DNA of 64,000 bases from Bacillota bacterium (GCA_023441055.1 JAEZQY010000067.1:160867-224866); one strand, 5' to 3'. Positions 17,690-27,556 are shown, numbered from the stretch's first letter. The notes: generated by a model from the sequence alone, not told the origin. Program-made: numbers and translations.

Positions 17690-19429
17690 ATGGTTATTCT
17701 GAACAAAATCAATGTTGCAAAGTCGATTCGCCCGCTTTCTAAGTCCAGTCTGTCCCAGAATGCAAATCTGGCGCAAAAGCTTTATTTTCAACAAATTCAT
17801 CAGTCCGATGTAGATAACGTGCGCAAGTTGAGCCGGATTATGGCTATACATGCCCACAGTATTACGGAACGCCATTATGAAGTGCTCCGGCAATTGCCTG
17901 AATTGCAACGAATCATTGATGATCACAGCACATTAGACAGACTGAAGAAGACTTTCTTAACTTATCTTGACTCCATCCCCAGCGCCAAGTTTGACGATGA
18001 CTACGTGAACACGCGAATTCGTATCGGTCAAATTCACAGTCATATCAACCTGCAGCCTGAATGGTTTATAGGCGGTTTTACCCGCATCTACGAGTGGCTC
18101 GTGCCCGCTATCATGAATGAGTTCGGGAATCGTTCAGAAGCCGCTGCCGTCCTCGTGTCGCTCAACCGCATGCTGACAATCGATGCTCAGCTCGTACTTG
18201 AGGCCTATCAGATTGCACATGAGTATCAATTTATTGAAACCAATAGCAGTATCATTGAGTCGATCATTCAGATGGATCAAATAAAACCACTGCTTGACAC
18301 TGTCAACCAGTCTATGGATGAAGCGACCAACGTAAGCGCAGCAACTGAGCAATTGACAGCCTCTATCGAAGAGGTCGCCAATCACGCCGTTCAGGTTGCA
18401 CATCGTACCGATGAGATGATCAGAGAGACCAGCGCTAGCCAGCGCATGATTACTGAAGCGCTGAATGACTTCCTCGAGACAGCTCGGCAATTCAGCTCGG
18501 TGCGTAATCAGTTCGAGGAGCTCCGTCAGGCAATCGAGCATGTCACTGAGGTCGCCAGCTTCATCCGAGAGGTAGCAGACCAGACGAATCTGCTCAGCCT
18601 TAATGCCGCAATCGAGGCAGCGAGGGCAGGTGAGGAGGGGCGCGGCTTCGCAATAGTAGCCAGCGAGGTTCGAAAGCTTGCTGAGCAGACGAGGAGCTCG
18701 GCTGACAATATCGCCAGTATGATCCAGCATGTCCATCAGACAGCCGAACAGGTTGGGAATCAGACAGAGCAGATGGGAGACCTCATCAAATCACGTGTCG
18801 AGAACACACAGGAAGCCATTACACGCCTGAATCGAATTATTGATCAAGTATCTGAAATCGGTGATTCTACTTCTAATATTGCAGCAATTGTAGAGCAACA
18901 GGCCGCCGCCACGGATGATATCTCATCGAGGTCTGTCGCAATGATGCATCATCAAGAGCAGGTTCAGCAGCACGCCAACGCGACAGGTCGTGATTTGTAT
19001 GAGATCAGTAAGAAGGTGAACGAGCTTCGCTTGAGCGGAATTCAGAACATAGCTTTAAGCGAAAAGCATATCCTCCGTGTCGTAAAGACGGATCATCTGC
19101 TCTGGCGCTGGTGGGTTTATAATAGTATTCTTGGCTACCATACGATGAATGTAGATGAGTTAGGCGATCATCATATGTGCCGCCTCGGAAAGTGGTATGA
19201 TTCGAAGCAAGCCGATGACCAGATCAAGGATCGTTCCTCCTACCGTGGCATTGATGAGCCGCACTCGCAAATTCATCAGCTCGCCAAGGAGGCTGCCAAC
19301 CTCATGGCATCCCATGCACATGAACAATTAGATGATCTCCTAATTTCGATGGAGCAAGCCTCTTCTCAGGTAGTTGCGCATCTGGATCAGCTCCAGCAAG
19401 AGCTATTCGGCAATCTAGTAAGACGCTAA
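17690..19429 (+). CDS. Globin-coupled methyl-accepting chemoreceptor with C-terminal CZB zinc domain (HemAT-like)
   Basis: I start at the ATG at 17690, six bases after GGAGGAG. The 579-aa soluble protein has no membrane segment. Residues to about 175 form a sensor globin; RIGQIHSHINLQPEW aligns with the proximal-haem segment of HemAT and its first His is the likely haem ligand. The middle is a chemoreceptor signalling coil with QTNLLSLNAAIEAARAGE. The last roughly 100 residues hold a CZB-type domain: KTDHLLWRWW, then HHMCRLGKWYD, then PHSQIH, supplying the His/Cys zinc ligands. It should signal oxygen or redox state to CheA. The C-terminal zinc domain is unusual for HemAT. Confidence 0.88.
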   Translation: MVILNKINVAKSIRPLSKSSLSQNANLAQKLYFQQIHQSDVDNVRKLSRIMAIHAHSITERHYEVLRQLPELQRIIDDHSTLDRLKKTFLTYLDSIPSAKFDDDYVNTRIRIGQIHSHINLQPEWFIGGFTRIYEWLVPAIMNEFGNRSEAAAVLVSLNRMLTIDAQLVLEAYQIAHEYQFIETNSSIIESIIQMDQIKPLLDTVNQSMDEATNVSAATEQLTASIEEVANHAVQVAHRTDEMIRETSASQRMITEALNDFLETARQFSSVRNQFEELRQAIEHVTEVASFIREVADQTNLLSLNAAIEAARAGEEGRGFAIVASEVRKLAEQTRSSADNIASMIQHVHQTAEQVGNQTEQMGDLIKSRVENTQEAITRLNRIIDQVSEIGDSTSNIAAIVEQQAAATDDISSRSVAMMHHQEQVQQHANATGRDLYEISKKVNELRLSGIQNIALSEKHILRVVKTDHLLWRWWVYNSILGYHTMNVDELGDHHMCRLGKWYDSKQADDQIKDRSSYRGIDEPHSQIHQLAKEAANLMASHAHEQLDDLLISMEQASSQVVAHLDQLQQELFGNLVRR

Positions 19430-19438
19430 TACTCACCA

Positions 19439-19484
19439 GATAAACGGCTCAGCCGTCCTGCTTCGCAGGGTGTTTCCGTTTAGC
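19439..19484 (+). other. Compact structured element after the chemoreceptor gene
   Basis: TAAACGG and CCGTTTA enclose a small GC-rich hairpin CCTGC-ttc-GCAGG and an ACGGC/GCCGT self-complementary stretch. It lacks a T-run, so it is a poor intrinsic terminator. It may be part of the mRNA 3' end or a small structured RNA. Confidence 0.3.
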
Positions 19485-19539
19485 GTCGATATATAAGCTC
19501 CTTTAAGTAAAAAACTTATAAAGTCTTATATATTAACTA

Positions 19540-19582
19540 AAGGCACTCCTAAGCGATCAATACTGATCCTCTGGAGTGCCTT
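19540..19582. terminator. Bidirectional terminator between convergent genes
   Basis: AAGGCACTCC and GGAGTGCCTT form a 10-bp stem; ATTCTCTT follows on the plus strand and TTTAGTT on the minus strand. It separates the chemoreceptor from the convergent lipoprotein gene. Confidence 0.8.
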
Positions 19583-19609
19583 ATTCTCTTGCTTGTTATT
19601 CCTTGCTCG

Positions 19610-20620
19610 TTATTCCAACACCCCTGCGGTCGTCTTCTCCTGGAAGGTCTCCACCTCTTCGGTCTGCTTACCGTCATTACGTTCAACAACATCTAGGAAT
19701 TCCTGCATCGTCTGCAGGTACTCACTGTCCTGGGTGCCGCCTTCTAGCGCCTTCAGATACGCTTCCTTCACCTCTGGAACGATCGTCTTATCCCCATAGG
19801 CGAATAATGGAGCATTATCGATGCCACGGAAGGAGATATACTTGTAGCCGTTGAATAGGTTCCGCATATCGTCCTTCTTCACCGAGTCCGGATGGTCTCG
19901 CAGGAACTTCTCCATCGAACGCGAACGCTCCACCACCTCAGACCACGTGATGATCAGACCCGCATCCTTGACGGATGGCTTATTCGACTCAAGCGCCATA
20001 ATATCAATATAGGCCTTCATGTCATCGGTCGTATGCGATTGGAATACACGATAACGCTCGTAATCAATAACAGGGAAGAAGGAGCCTTCCGCCGTCTCTA
20101 CCTTATAACCCGCAGCTTCAGTATCCAGTAGAAGCTCCTTCAGTGCCTCATCCTCTACATCATTCGCGCTGGGCAATTCGAAGTCTTCGGATGCATATAG
20201 ATCCATCAGCTTCTCCTGGACGCCCTCTTCCGTGTAGAAGCGTTCCTCCAACACCAGCGATTGGGCTTGCTGGGCCTTCTCGAGCTCCGCCAGCATCGTT
20301 GTCAAGCGCTCGGCCTTCACTTGTGTATAATGTTCATTCAGGTAATCCAGCATCTCTGCGCTGCTCGCGCCAGAAGCAATCAGGTTGTCATATCCGCTCG
20401 CAATAGCTGTGTCATCTACATCTGCAGCATCATTCGAATCAGCAGGCTCCCCTTCGCCTTCACCCTTGTTCTCGTTCTCACGCTCATTGTTATTCTCGCT
20501 GACATCCTGATCTCCGCCGACAGGCTTCTTATCCTTATCATCCTTGTCCGCGCAACCAGCTGCGATTACTGCGCAGAGCAGGATCGCCAGCGCGAACCCT
20601 AGCCACTTTTTCACCTTCAT
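19610..20620 (-). CDS. Uncharacterised lipoprotein
   Basis: The 336-aa product has a lipoprotein signal peptide with lipobox AAGC (Cys at residue 23), an acidic Asp/Glu/Asn-rich linker to about residue 75, and a helical domain to the end. I recognise no enzyme motif and no known family. It lies 95 bp downstream of the AraC-type response regulator on the same strand, so it may belong to that operon or be its output. It would be exposed on the outer face of the membrane. Confidence 0.75.
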   Translation of the reverse strand: MKVKKWLGFALAILLCAVIAAGCADKDDKDKKPVGGDQDVSENNNERENENKGEGEGEPADSNDAADVDDTAIASGYDNLIASGASSAEMLDYLNEHYTQVKAERLTTMLAELEKAQQAQSLVLEERFYTEEGVQEKLMDLYASEDFELPSANDVEDEALKELLLDTEAAGYKVETAEGSFFPVIDYERYRVFQSHTTDDMKAYIDIMALESNKPSVKDAGLIITWSEVVERSRSMEKFLRDHPDSVKKDDMRNLFNGYKYISFRGIDNAPLFAYGDKTIVPEVKEAYLKALEGGTQDSEYLQTMQEFLDVVERNDGKQTEEVETFQEKTTAGVLE

Positions 20621-20715
20621 CTCTTCACGCCTCCTAATCCTATTATGTCCACTTTATGTTGGTTCTTTCACGAACCTTTCTATGTGGACTACATTTCTGA
20701 CGAGGCGCCTTCCCT

Positions 20716-22338
20716 TTATGTTGCAGTTGATGAATTCTTCCGATATTGATTCGGCGACACACCAGCCGCCTTCTTGAACACCTTGCTGAAGTACTTGTCG
20801 TCCTGATAGCCGACCATCTCGGAGATCTGCGCAATCCGCAATTGCGGATTGCGCAGTAGCACCTTCGCGCGATCCATGCGGATACGCTCAATGTATTCCG
20901 AGATATTCTCCCCCATCTCCTGCTTGAACCTGCGCGAGATATATTCGCGGCTGAGGCTGCAGCGCTCCGCGATGTCCTGCAGCGACAGCTCCTCGGCGTA
21001 ATGCTCGTCTATATAGGCCGCAATCTCTCGGATGACCGAAGTCTTCGATTGCTGGTCAGACAGCAATTGCGCCAGAGCCAGCATCTGCCGGGTGAAGTCC
21101 TCCTGCCACAGCGGCAGGGACAAGCTCCCCTCGTCATCGACCGGTGCGATGAACGTGCCAGGCTCTCTGGCGGACAGCGGCTCCGATTCCTGATGGAGCC
21201 GCTGCTCGCCGCTCAGACAGCGGGCGCGGAAGACAGTGAATTCATGCTGCCACAATTCCAGCTGCTCAATCGTAATGCGCTCAAGCCGCCGCACCTCATC
21301 GAACCATACCGCGACCGACGCGCTAATCTGCTCGGGCCGGCCGCTCAGCAGCGCCATCCGAATATCTTCTTGATGCCTGGCGAAGTTCAGCGCCGTCATG
21401 CTGCCGCCGGACTTCTCCGCGAATATATGAATGCGATTCCCGCGATGCAGCAAATTCCGCTGCCGAAGGGCGGCAGCCGCTTCCTGATACGTCTGCGGCA
21501 GCCCAGCCGGGAATTCGGTCGCCGAGCCAATCCCGAAGTCGAAGCGAACGCCGAACGTCTTATAGATGCCCTCATTTATGCTGCGGATCAGCACGGGCAA
21601 GTCCTCGGTCTTGCGCCAAGCCACAATCACCAACTCCTGCCATCGGCTCCAGTTGCGATACGCGTATCCCGTTCGGTACTGTCTCAGAAATTCATTCGCG
21701 ATATTCGCCAGAGAATAGCTGAGCAGATCCAGGTTGGACGCGAACTTATCCTTGATGCGCTGCTGCATTGTCTCCAAGCTCAGAATGGCGATCCGCATAC
21801 GCGGCGTTCCGGCCTCGATGGCGAACTCCATCTCCAGCTCATCGGCGAAGGAGGCATAAATCCCCGGCTCCTCCACGAGCGTCGAGAATACCTTGTCCCA
21901 GTAGATCGGCTTAATCTGGTTCAGCTTCATGCTCTGATCCTGCGATCTGTTGCGCATCAGCTCCTCCGAACGCCGCGCCACAACCGCCTTGCGCAGCGCC
22001 TCATTCAGCTGCCCCTCGTCGATCGGCTTCAGAATATAGTCCATGCCGCCGTACTTGATCGTATGCCGCACATACCCGAAGTCATCATGTCCGCTGATCA
22101 CGATCGTCTTGCTGCCCGGGGCATGCTCCTGTACCCATTCCAGCAGCGCCGCCCCGTTCATAACGGGCATCAGCATATCCGTGAAGATAATATCCGGCTG
22201 CTCGGATGCGATTAGGCCAATCGCGGTCTGCCCCTCCGGCGCCTCCAGAATCTCCTCAATGCCGAAGCTCTCCCAATCGACCAGCATTCGAATCGCTTCA
22301 CGCACATGCCGCTCGTCATCCACGATCAGAACCTTCAT
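20716..22338 (-). CDS. AraC-type response regulator (YesN-like)
   Basis: I start at the second Met (MKVLIVDDE) at 22338; the frame opens two codons earlier. The protein of about 540 aa has an N-terminal receiver domain with the acidic pocket DDE and the phospho-acceptor Asp in IIFTDMLMPVMNG (Asp54 in this numbering), a long middle region, and a C-terminal pair of AraC helix-turn-helix motifs (DIAERCSLSREYISRRFKQE and RIAQISEMVGYQDDKYFSK). Its 5' end overlaps the kinase gene, so the pair is co-translated. In Paenibacillus such pairs usually control a neighbouring sugar ABC transporter, here the divergent genes from 24.3 kb. Confidence 0.9.
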   Translation of the reverse strand: MKVLIVDDERHVREAIRMLVDWESFGIEEILEAPEGQTAIGLIASEQPDIIFTDMLMPVMNGAALLEWVQEHAPGSKTIVISGHDDFGYVRHTIKYGGMDYILKPIDEGQLNEALRKAVVARRSEELMRNRSQDQSMKLNQIKPIYWDKVFSTLVEEPGIYASFADELEMEFAIEAGTPRMRIAILSLETMQQRIKDKFASNLDLLSYSLANIANEFLRQYRTGYAYRNWSRWQELVIVAWRKTEDLPVLIRSINEGIYKTFGVRFDFGIGSATEFPAGLPQTYQEAAAALRQRNLLHRGNRIHIFAEKSGGSMTALNFARHQEDIRMALLSGRPEQISASVAVWFDEVRRLERITIEQLELWQHEFTVFRARCLSGEQRLHQESEPLSAREPGTFIAPVDDEGSLSLPLWQEDFTRQMLALAQLLSDQQSKTSVIREIAAYIDEHYAEELSLQDIAERCSLSREYISRRFKQEMGENISEYIERIRMDRAKVLLRNPQLRIAQISEMVGYQDDKYFSKVFKKAAGVSPNQYRKNSSTAT

Positions 22339-24136
22339 CCTCATTCAGCGCCCCTTCCTCCAGCATAATCATGATGTTCACCTTGAGCCCCTGCGGGTCT
22401 CTGGCTTCCAGACCAATCCGTGCATACCCGTCAAAATAAAGCAGCAATCGTGACTGGACGTTGAACAATCCGATGCTCCCCGCGCCTGTTCCCTCCTCCC
22501 ACGCGTGCGGCAGATCCAGCCTGGCCTGAATCTCGTCCAGTTCCTCCGGCTCCATTCCGGCGCCGTTATCCGCCACGCTGATCAGCAATTGATTCGCGTC
22601 CATCCGCCTGGCGGCGATCCAGATCTCGCCGATATTATTCTGCTTCACAAAGCCGTGCTTGAAGCAGTTCTCGACGAGGGGCTGCACCGTCATCCGCGGC
22701 ACCTTGATCCACCTGGTCTCCTCCTCGATATCCAGATGGAATTGCAGCTTCTCGTCGAATCGCTGGGCCTGCAGATCAAGATAAGCCTTCACATAATCAA
22801 TCTCGGCCGATAAGGGGACCAGCGTCTCATTCGTATTCATCTGATAGCGCATCATCTTCCCGAGCGACGCGATAAGCGAATAGATCTTCTTCTCCTTATT
22901 CTGCAGCGCCAGCGTGCCGATCGATTGCAGCGCGTTGTTCATGAAGTGCGGGTTCACCTGCGCCTGCAGCGCCTTCAATTGATTCGTCTTGTTCGCGATC
23001 TCCAGCTTGTACTCCTTATTAATTAATTGATCCAGCCGCTCCATCATTTGATGGAAGCGTCGGGATAATATGCCGATCTCATCCGCTCGATACGTATCCG
23101 GCTTGGCATCGAGCTGTCCGGATTCAATGCGATTGATCGTCTGAATGAGCCGCTTGATCGGCAAGGTAAAGTGGAACGAGATGTAGAGAATGGCGATCAC
23201 GGCAATAATCAGGAAGAAGGTGACGATCAGGCTGTTAATCAGCGTCAGCTGCCGGGCATTCTGATACAAGTGCTCGTAAGGAATTCGCTTCACGAGCGTC
23301 CACTCCGCGAACGGCGTGGTGATGTCGCGGTAGAGATGAATACCGTCGAAGACAGCATCGCGATATTCCAGATCGCCGAATTCAGCGTCGGCCGCCAGAA
23401 TCTCATCCAGCCATGGGACACTCCCGCCATCCAGCTGCTCGGAAGCATAGATCATCCCTCCGCTGTGATCGATCAGGTACAGCTCCTCCGCCTCTTCAGC
23501 ATAGAGCATCCGGCTGATCTCCCGAATGATATCGAGTTTGATATCGATTGACAGTGTGCCGAGCACTTCGTCCGTGGGTTGGTTTAGTATTTTGCGATGG
23601 ATGGTGATGACTTGCTCTTGCTGCTCGAATGTAAATTTATTGACGCCGTAAGTGTGGCTCAGATGGGCCGGCTGCATATATACGTCTCTGTCCGCGCCGA
23701 AGTCCGGTATATAGGTAGCGCCCGGCGCACTGCGTCTTAAGTTGTATGCGAACCGATAAGAGGTGCTCGACTTATCCATATAGATGTGAATCTGCTTGGC
23801 CTCGGCCAGTGAATTCACCATATACTGCAGACTGACATACAGATCCTGTTCGTCCGCGAAGTCCAGCTCGCTCCTCTCGATAAGGCGGTACAGGCTCTTC
23901 TCATTCCGAATGTCCTGATAGAGAAGCAGCGAGGTCTGATTGATCCGATTTAGATAGTTCTGCATATTGGTCGCGCCCTGATAGAGGAGCGTGGTGTTGT
24001 CCTGAATCGAGGAGGTCTTCACGGTCTCCTTGGTATATTGATAGGTCACCAGAATGGAGATGGAGATCGGAATAACGATTGCGAACAACAGGAATACGAT
24101 CAGCTTGCCCCGCAGGCTGCCGCGAATGACCCTCAT
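22316..24136 (-). CDS. Sensor histidine kinase (YesM-like)
   Basis: The 606-aa protein has membrane helices at about 11-31 and 298-320 flanking an extracellular Cache-like sensor region, a HAMP segment after the second helix, the His_kinase box QVNPHFMNNALQ with phospho-acceptor His397, and a C-terminal ATPase with VENCFKHGF and DNGAGM. It overlaps the response regulator start by about 23-29 bp. It is divergent from the sugar transporter, whose substrate or binding protein it probably senses (inference). Confidence 0.9.
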   Translation of the reverse strand: MRVIRGSLRGKLIVFLLFAIVIPISISILVTYQYTKETVKTSSIQDNTTLLYQGATNMQNYLNRINQTSLLLYQDIRNEKSLYRLIERSELDFADEQDLYVSLQYMVNSLAEAKQIHIYMDKSSTSYRFAYNLRRSAPGATYIPDFGADRDVYMQPAHLSHTYGVNKFTFEQQEQVITIHRKILNQPTDEVLGTLSIDIKLDIIREISRMLYAEEAEELYLIDHSGGMIYASEQLDGGSVPWLDEILAADAEFGDLEYRDAVFDGIHLYRDITTPFAEWTLVKRIPYEHLYQNARQLTLINSLIVTFFLIIAVIAILYISFHFTLPIKRLIQTINRIESGQLDAKPDTYRADEIGILSRRFHQMMERLDQLINKEYKLEIANKTNQLKALQAQVNPHFMNNALQSIGTLALQNKEKKIYSLIASLGKMMRYQMNTNETLVPLSAEIDYVKAYLDLQAQRFDEKLQFHLDIEEETRWIKVPRMTVQPLVENCFKHGFVKQNNIGEIWIAARRMDANQLLISVADNGAGMEPEELDEIQARLDLPHAWEEGTGAGSIGLFNVQSRLLLYFDGYARIGLEARDPQGLKVNIMIMLEEGALNEDEGSDRG

Positions 24137-24298
24137 CCACTTCGCTCTCCTCTCTTATGAACTTGAAGTTGGTAATAGTGTAGCAGGCCATATCAATAAA
24201 TTCCACCTTATTCATCATCATCGTCTGTGTTCGATGCCGGGGAAGATTCCTATAATGAAGTCATAACTTATTGGATTGACTCTGGAGGTGTATGCAAC

Positions 24299-25189
24299 AT
24301 GGGAGGCAAGCGTAAACGAGCGTTGCTGGCGGGCATCGAACAGCTCGTGTTCACAGGGCCGGCGGCGGCGTTCTTCATCCTGATTGTCACGATTCCGTTC
24401 CTGCTAAGCATCTATTATGGCTTCACAAGCTGGAACGGTGTCACTTCGTCGGTAACCTGGGTCGGCATCGACAATTACCGGACGATCCTCACGACGGATG
24501 ACGGGTTCCGTACATCATTCTGGTTCACGGCCAGATACACCGCGGCCGCCGTCGTCCTGACGAATCTGATTGGATTCCTGCTGGCGCTGCTGCTGACACA
24601 GCCGCTGAAGACAAGCAACCTATTGCGGACCATCTTCTTCCTGCCGAATGTAATCGGTGGATTGCTGCTGGGCTTCATCTGGTCCTTCATCTTCGTCAAG
24701 GGCTTCGCGGCGGTTGGCGATGCGACGGGGATCGCCTTCTTCCAGCTGCCCTGGCTGGGCACGGCGGGGACCGCATTCTGGGGAATGGTGATCGTCAGTG
24801 TGTGGCAGCTCTCCGGCTATCTCATGGTCATCTACATCGCTGCCATCATGAATGTGCCCAGGGAGCTGGTTGAGGCCGCCCGGATCGACGGCGCCTCGCG
24901 GCTTAAGATGCTGCGCGGCATCATCGTGCCGCTGATTATGCCGGCTTTCACCGTCTGTCTGTTCCTGACAATCTCCTGGTCGTTCAAGGTGTTCGACCTC
25001 AATCTGGCGCTCACCAAGGGCGGACCGTTCGGCTCTACAGAATCCGTTGCGCTCAATATCTATAATGAAGCGTTCCGCAACAACAGCTATGGACTCGGAA
25101 CCGCCAAGGCGCTGATCTTCTTCGTCATCGTAGCCGTTATCACCATGCTGCAGGTGTATATCACCAAGCGGAAGGAGGTCGAAGCGTAA
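24299..25189 (+). CDS. Sugar ABC transporter permease 1
   Basis: I start at the ATG at 24299, eight bases after GGAGGTG, which gives 296 aa; the open frame reaches 24227 but that part lacks protein character. The protein has six membrane helices and the binding-protein-dependent transport EAA loop (ELVEAARIDGASRLKMLRGIIVPLI). It belongs to the MalF/UgpA group. The stop overlaps the start of the second permease (TAATG). Confidence 0.92.
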   Translation: MGGKRKRALLAGIEQLVFTGPAAAFFILIVTIPFLLSIYYGFTSWNGVTSSVTWVGIDNYRTILTTDDGFRTSFWFTARYTAAAVVLTNLIGFLLALLLTQPLKTSNLLRTIFFLPNVIGGLLLGFIWSFIFVKGFAAVGDATGIAFFQLPWLGTAGTAFWGMVIVSVWQLSGYLMVIYIAAIMNVPRELVEAARIDGASRLKMLRGIIVPLIMPAFTVCLFLTISWSFKVFDLNLALTKGGPFGSTESVALNIYNEAFRNNSYGLGTAKALIFFVIVAVITMLQVYITKRKEVEA

Positions 25190-26016
25190 TGCGAGCTTAC
25201 AGCATGCGATTGTTCGGAATCGAGCTGATCGGCTGCCTGCTGGCGCTGGTCTTCCTGATTCCCTTCTACTTCGTCGGCGTCAATTCGGTGAAGAGCTTCG
25301 GCGAGCTGCTGAATAATGCGGCTGGCTGGCCGCAGGCGCTGCAGTGGGACAACTACTCCCGCGTCTGGACGATCATGCGATTCCCCAGCGCCATCAAGAA
25401 CTCGCTGCTCATTACGGTATTCAGCAATCTCGGCTTAGTGCTCATCAGCGGGATGGCTGCCTATCATATGGTCAGGAAGCCCAATCGATTTAACAAGCTC
25501 ATGCTGTTCCTGTATGTCGCTGCGATGGTCATTCCCTTCCAGTCGATTATGATCCCGCTGGTCAAGGTCGCCAGCGAGGTTCAGATTATGAACAGCGCAT
25601 GGGGGCTTATGGTCGCCTACTTCGGATTCGGCGTCTCCCTCAACATCTTCCTGTATCACGGATTCATGAAGTCAATACCACGCGAGATTGAGGAGTCGGC
25701 TGTCGTGGACGGCTGCAATCCCTATGGCGTGTTCTGGCGAATCGTGTTCCCGCTGTTGAAGCCGATGACCGTAACCATTATACTATTGAACAGTCTGTGG
25801 ATCTGGAATGACTTCCTGCTGCCGCTGCTGTTCCTGTATGATCCAGAGCTACGCACGATTCCGCTGGCCACCTACTCGTTCTTCGGACAATATACCAAGC
25901 AATGGGATCTGGCGCTTGCTGGACTCGTGCTAGGAGTCACGCCGATTATCATCTTCTTCCTGCTCATGCAGAAGCATATTATTGCCGGTATTACCGCCGG
26001 ATCTGTGAAGGGTTAG
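25189..26016 (+). CDS. Sugar ABC transporter permease 2
   Basis: The 275-aa protein is of the MalG/UgpE group, with six membrane helices and the EAA loop in REIEESAVVDGCNPYGVFWRI. It pairs with the preceding permease to form the channel. Its start overlaps the upstream stop by one base. The importer ATPase is not in the cluster; such systems usually borrow a shared MsmX/MsmK-type ATPase. Confidence 0.92.
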   Translation: MRAYSMRLFGIELIGCLLALVFLIPFYFVGVNSVKSFGELLNNAAGWPQALQWDNYSRVWTIMRFPSAIKNSLLITVFSNLGLVLISGMAAYHMVRKPNRFNKLMLFLYVAAMVIPFQSIMIPLVKVASEVQIMNSAWGLMVAYFGFGVSLNIFLYHGFMKSIPREIEESAVVDGCNPYGVFWRIVFPLLKPMTVTIILLNSLWIWNDFLLPLLFLYDPELRTIPLATYSFFGQYTKQWDLALAGLVLGVTPIIIFFLLMQKHIIAGITAGSVKG

Positions 26017-26237
26017 GCATCGTTGCGGAATAACTTCCGTAACGAGCCCTGAGACAATCGGGAAGGCGATGACAACATGTTGCACCTAATTGTTCAATAT
26101 TATCAGTTTTTCAATATTTTGATACGTTCTATAATAATCACAATCTCATTCCCCTGCTATTCGGCCTCCATCCTGTGCGGCGATAGACAGCTCGGAATGC
26201 GATCACGAATATAATTTCTTGGGAGGGTCAACGTACA

Positions 26238-27548
26238 ATGAGAAAATGGGGCTTCACGGCAATATCGATGGTATTGATGGTTGCGCTCGTACTGGCAGGC
26301 TGTTCTGCGAACTCGAATACGACCACCGGTAATGGATCGGGCAAGGACTCCGGCGCTTCATCAGGCAAGCAGGTCACCATCAAGATGTTCCAATTCAAGG
26401 TAGAGATCGCGGAACAACTGACCAAGATGATTGAGGAATATGAGTCGCTGCATCCCGGTGTGAATATTGAGATTGAGACAGTCGGCGGGGGCGCGGATTA
26501 CGGCGCGGCGCTCAAGGCCAAGTTCAACTCCAACGATAAGCCGGATATCTTCAACAATGGCGGCTTCACGGATCTGGACCTGTGGCTGGAGCATCTGGAG
26601 GATCTGTCCGACCAGCCTTGGGTAGAAAATCTGGTCGATGTGGCCAAGGAGCCGATGACTAAGGATGGCAAGCTGTACGGTCAAGCGCTCAATCTGGAAG
26701 GATACGGCTTCATCTATAATAAGGATCTGTTCGCGCAAGCTGGCATTTCCGAACTGCCCAAGACGATCGACCAATTGAAGACGGCGGCTGAGAAGCTGCA
26801 AGCAGCAGGCATTACACCGTTCGTGAATGGCTACGGAGAATGGTGGGTGCTGGGCAACCACTTCGTGAATATCCCGTTCGCTCAGCAAGCGGATCCGGAC
26901 TCCTTCATCGCAGGTCTGAATGACGGCTCCGCCAAGATCAGCGGCAATGAAGCGTTCAACCAATGGGTCGATCTGTTCGACCTGACGCTGCAGTACGGCG
27001 GCAAGAACCCCCTGCAGACGGACTACAATACGCAAGTAACGGATTTCGCGACAGGCAAGGCGGCTATGACGCAGCAAGGCAACTGGACACAGGTGCAGAT
27101 CTCCGCGGCCAGCCCTGATATCAACATCGGCTTCCTCCCGATGCCGATCAACAATGACGCGGCGGCGATGGATAAGCTGCCGGTAGGCGTGCCGAACAAC
27201 TGGGTCATTCATAAGAACTCCGCAGTGAAGGAAGAAGCGAAGGCGTTCCTGAACTGGATGGTCAGCTCGGATGTCGGGCAGCGTTACATCACGGAGGAAT
27301 TCAAATTCATCCCGGCGTTCAAGAACATCGAGGCGGATGAATCCGTGCTGGGGCAGCTGGCAGCCGACATCATCGCCTACAGCCAACAGGACAAGACGCT
27401 CAGCTGGAACTGGTTCAAGTTCCCTGGCGGCGAAGCGTCCAGCAATGAATTCGGCGACTCCATGCAAGCCTATGTCGGCGGACAGCTATCCAAGGAGCAG
27501 CTGCTCGAAGCGTTCCAGAAAACTTGGGACAGATTAAGCAAGAGATAA
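26238..27548 (+). CDS. Sugar-binding lipoprotein of the ABC importer
   Basis: The 436-aa product has a lipoprotein signal peptide with lipobox LAGC (Cys at residue 22), a short Gly/Ser linker, and a family 1 solute-binding fold with the typical segments TIKMFQFK, FNNGGFTDLDLW and GKAAMTQQGNWT. It captures an oligosaccharide or sugar outside the cell. The 221-bp gap behind the permeases contains an imperfect hairpin (26021-26044) and a TATAAT box near 26129, so it may have both read-through and its own promoter, a common way to raise binding-protein levels. Confidence 0.92.
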   Translation: MRKWGFTAISMVLMVALVLAGCSANSNTTTGNGSGKDSGASSGKQVTIKMFQFKVEIAEQLTKMIEEYESLHPGVNIEIETVGGGADYGAALKAKFNSNDKPDIFNNGGFTDLDLWLEHLEDLSDQPWVENLVDVAKEPMTKDGKLYGQALNLEGYGFIYNKDLFAQAGISELPKTIDQLKTAAEKLQAAGITPFVNGYGEWWVLGNHFVNIPFAQQADPDSFIAGLNDGSAKISGNEAFNQWVDLFDLTLQYGGKNPLQTDYNTQVTDFATGKAAMTQQGNWTQVQISAASPDINIGFLPMPINNDAAAMDKLPVGVPNNWVIHKNSAVKEEAKAFLNWMVSSDVGQRYITEEFKFIPAFKNIEADESVLGQLAADIIAYSQQDKTLSWNWFKFPGGEASSNEFGDSMQAYVGGQLSKEQLLEAFQKTWDRLSKR

Positions 27549-27556
27549 TCGGAATT

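Noticed and set aside
21001..22215. 404-aa plus-strand open frame opposite the response regulator gene
   Set aside because: Arg/Gln/Leu-rich antisense shadow of a GC-rich gene, without a domain or binding site.
26361..27467. 368-aa minus-strand open frame opposite the sugar-binding protein gene
   Set aside because: Antisense shadow; the opposite strand has a clear lipoprotein with family motifs.
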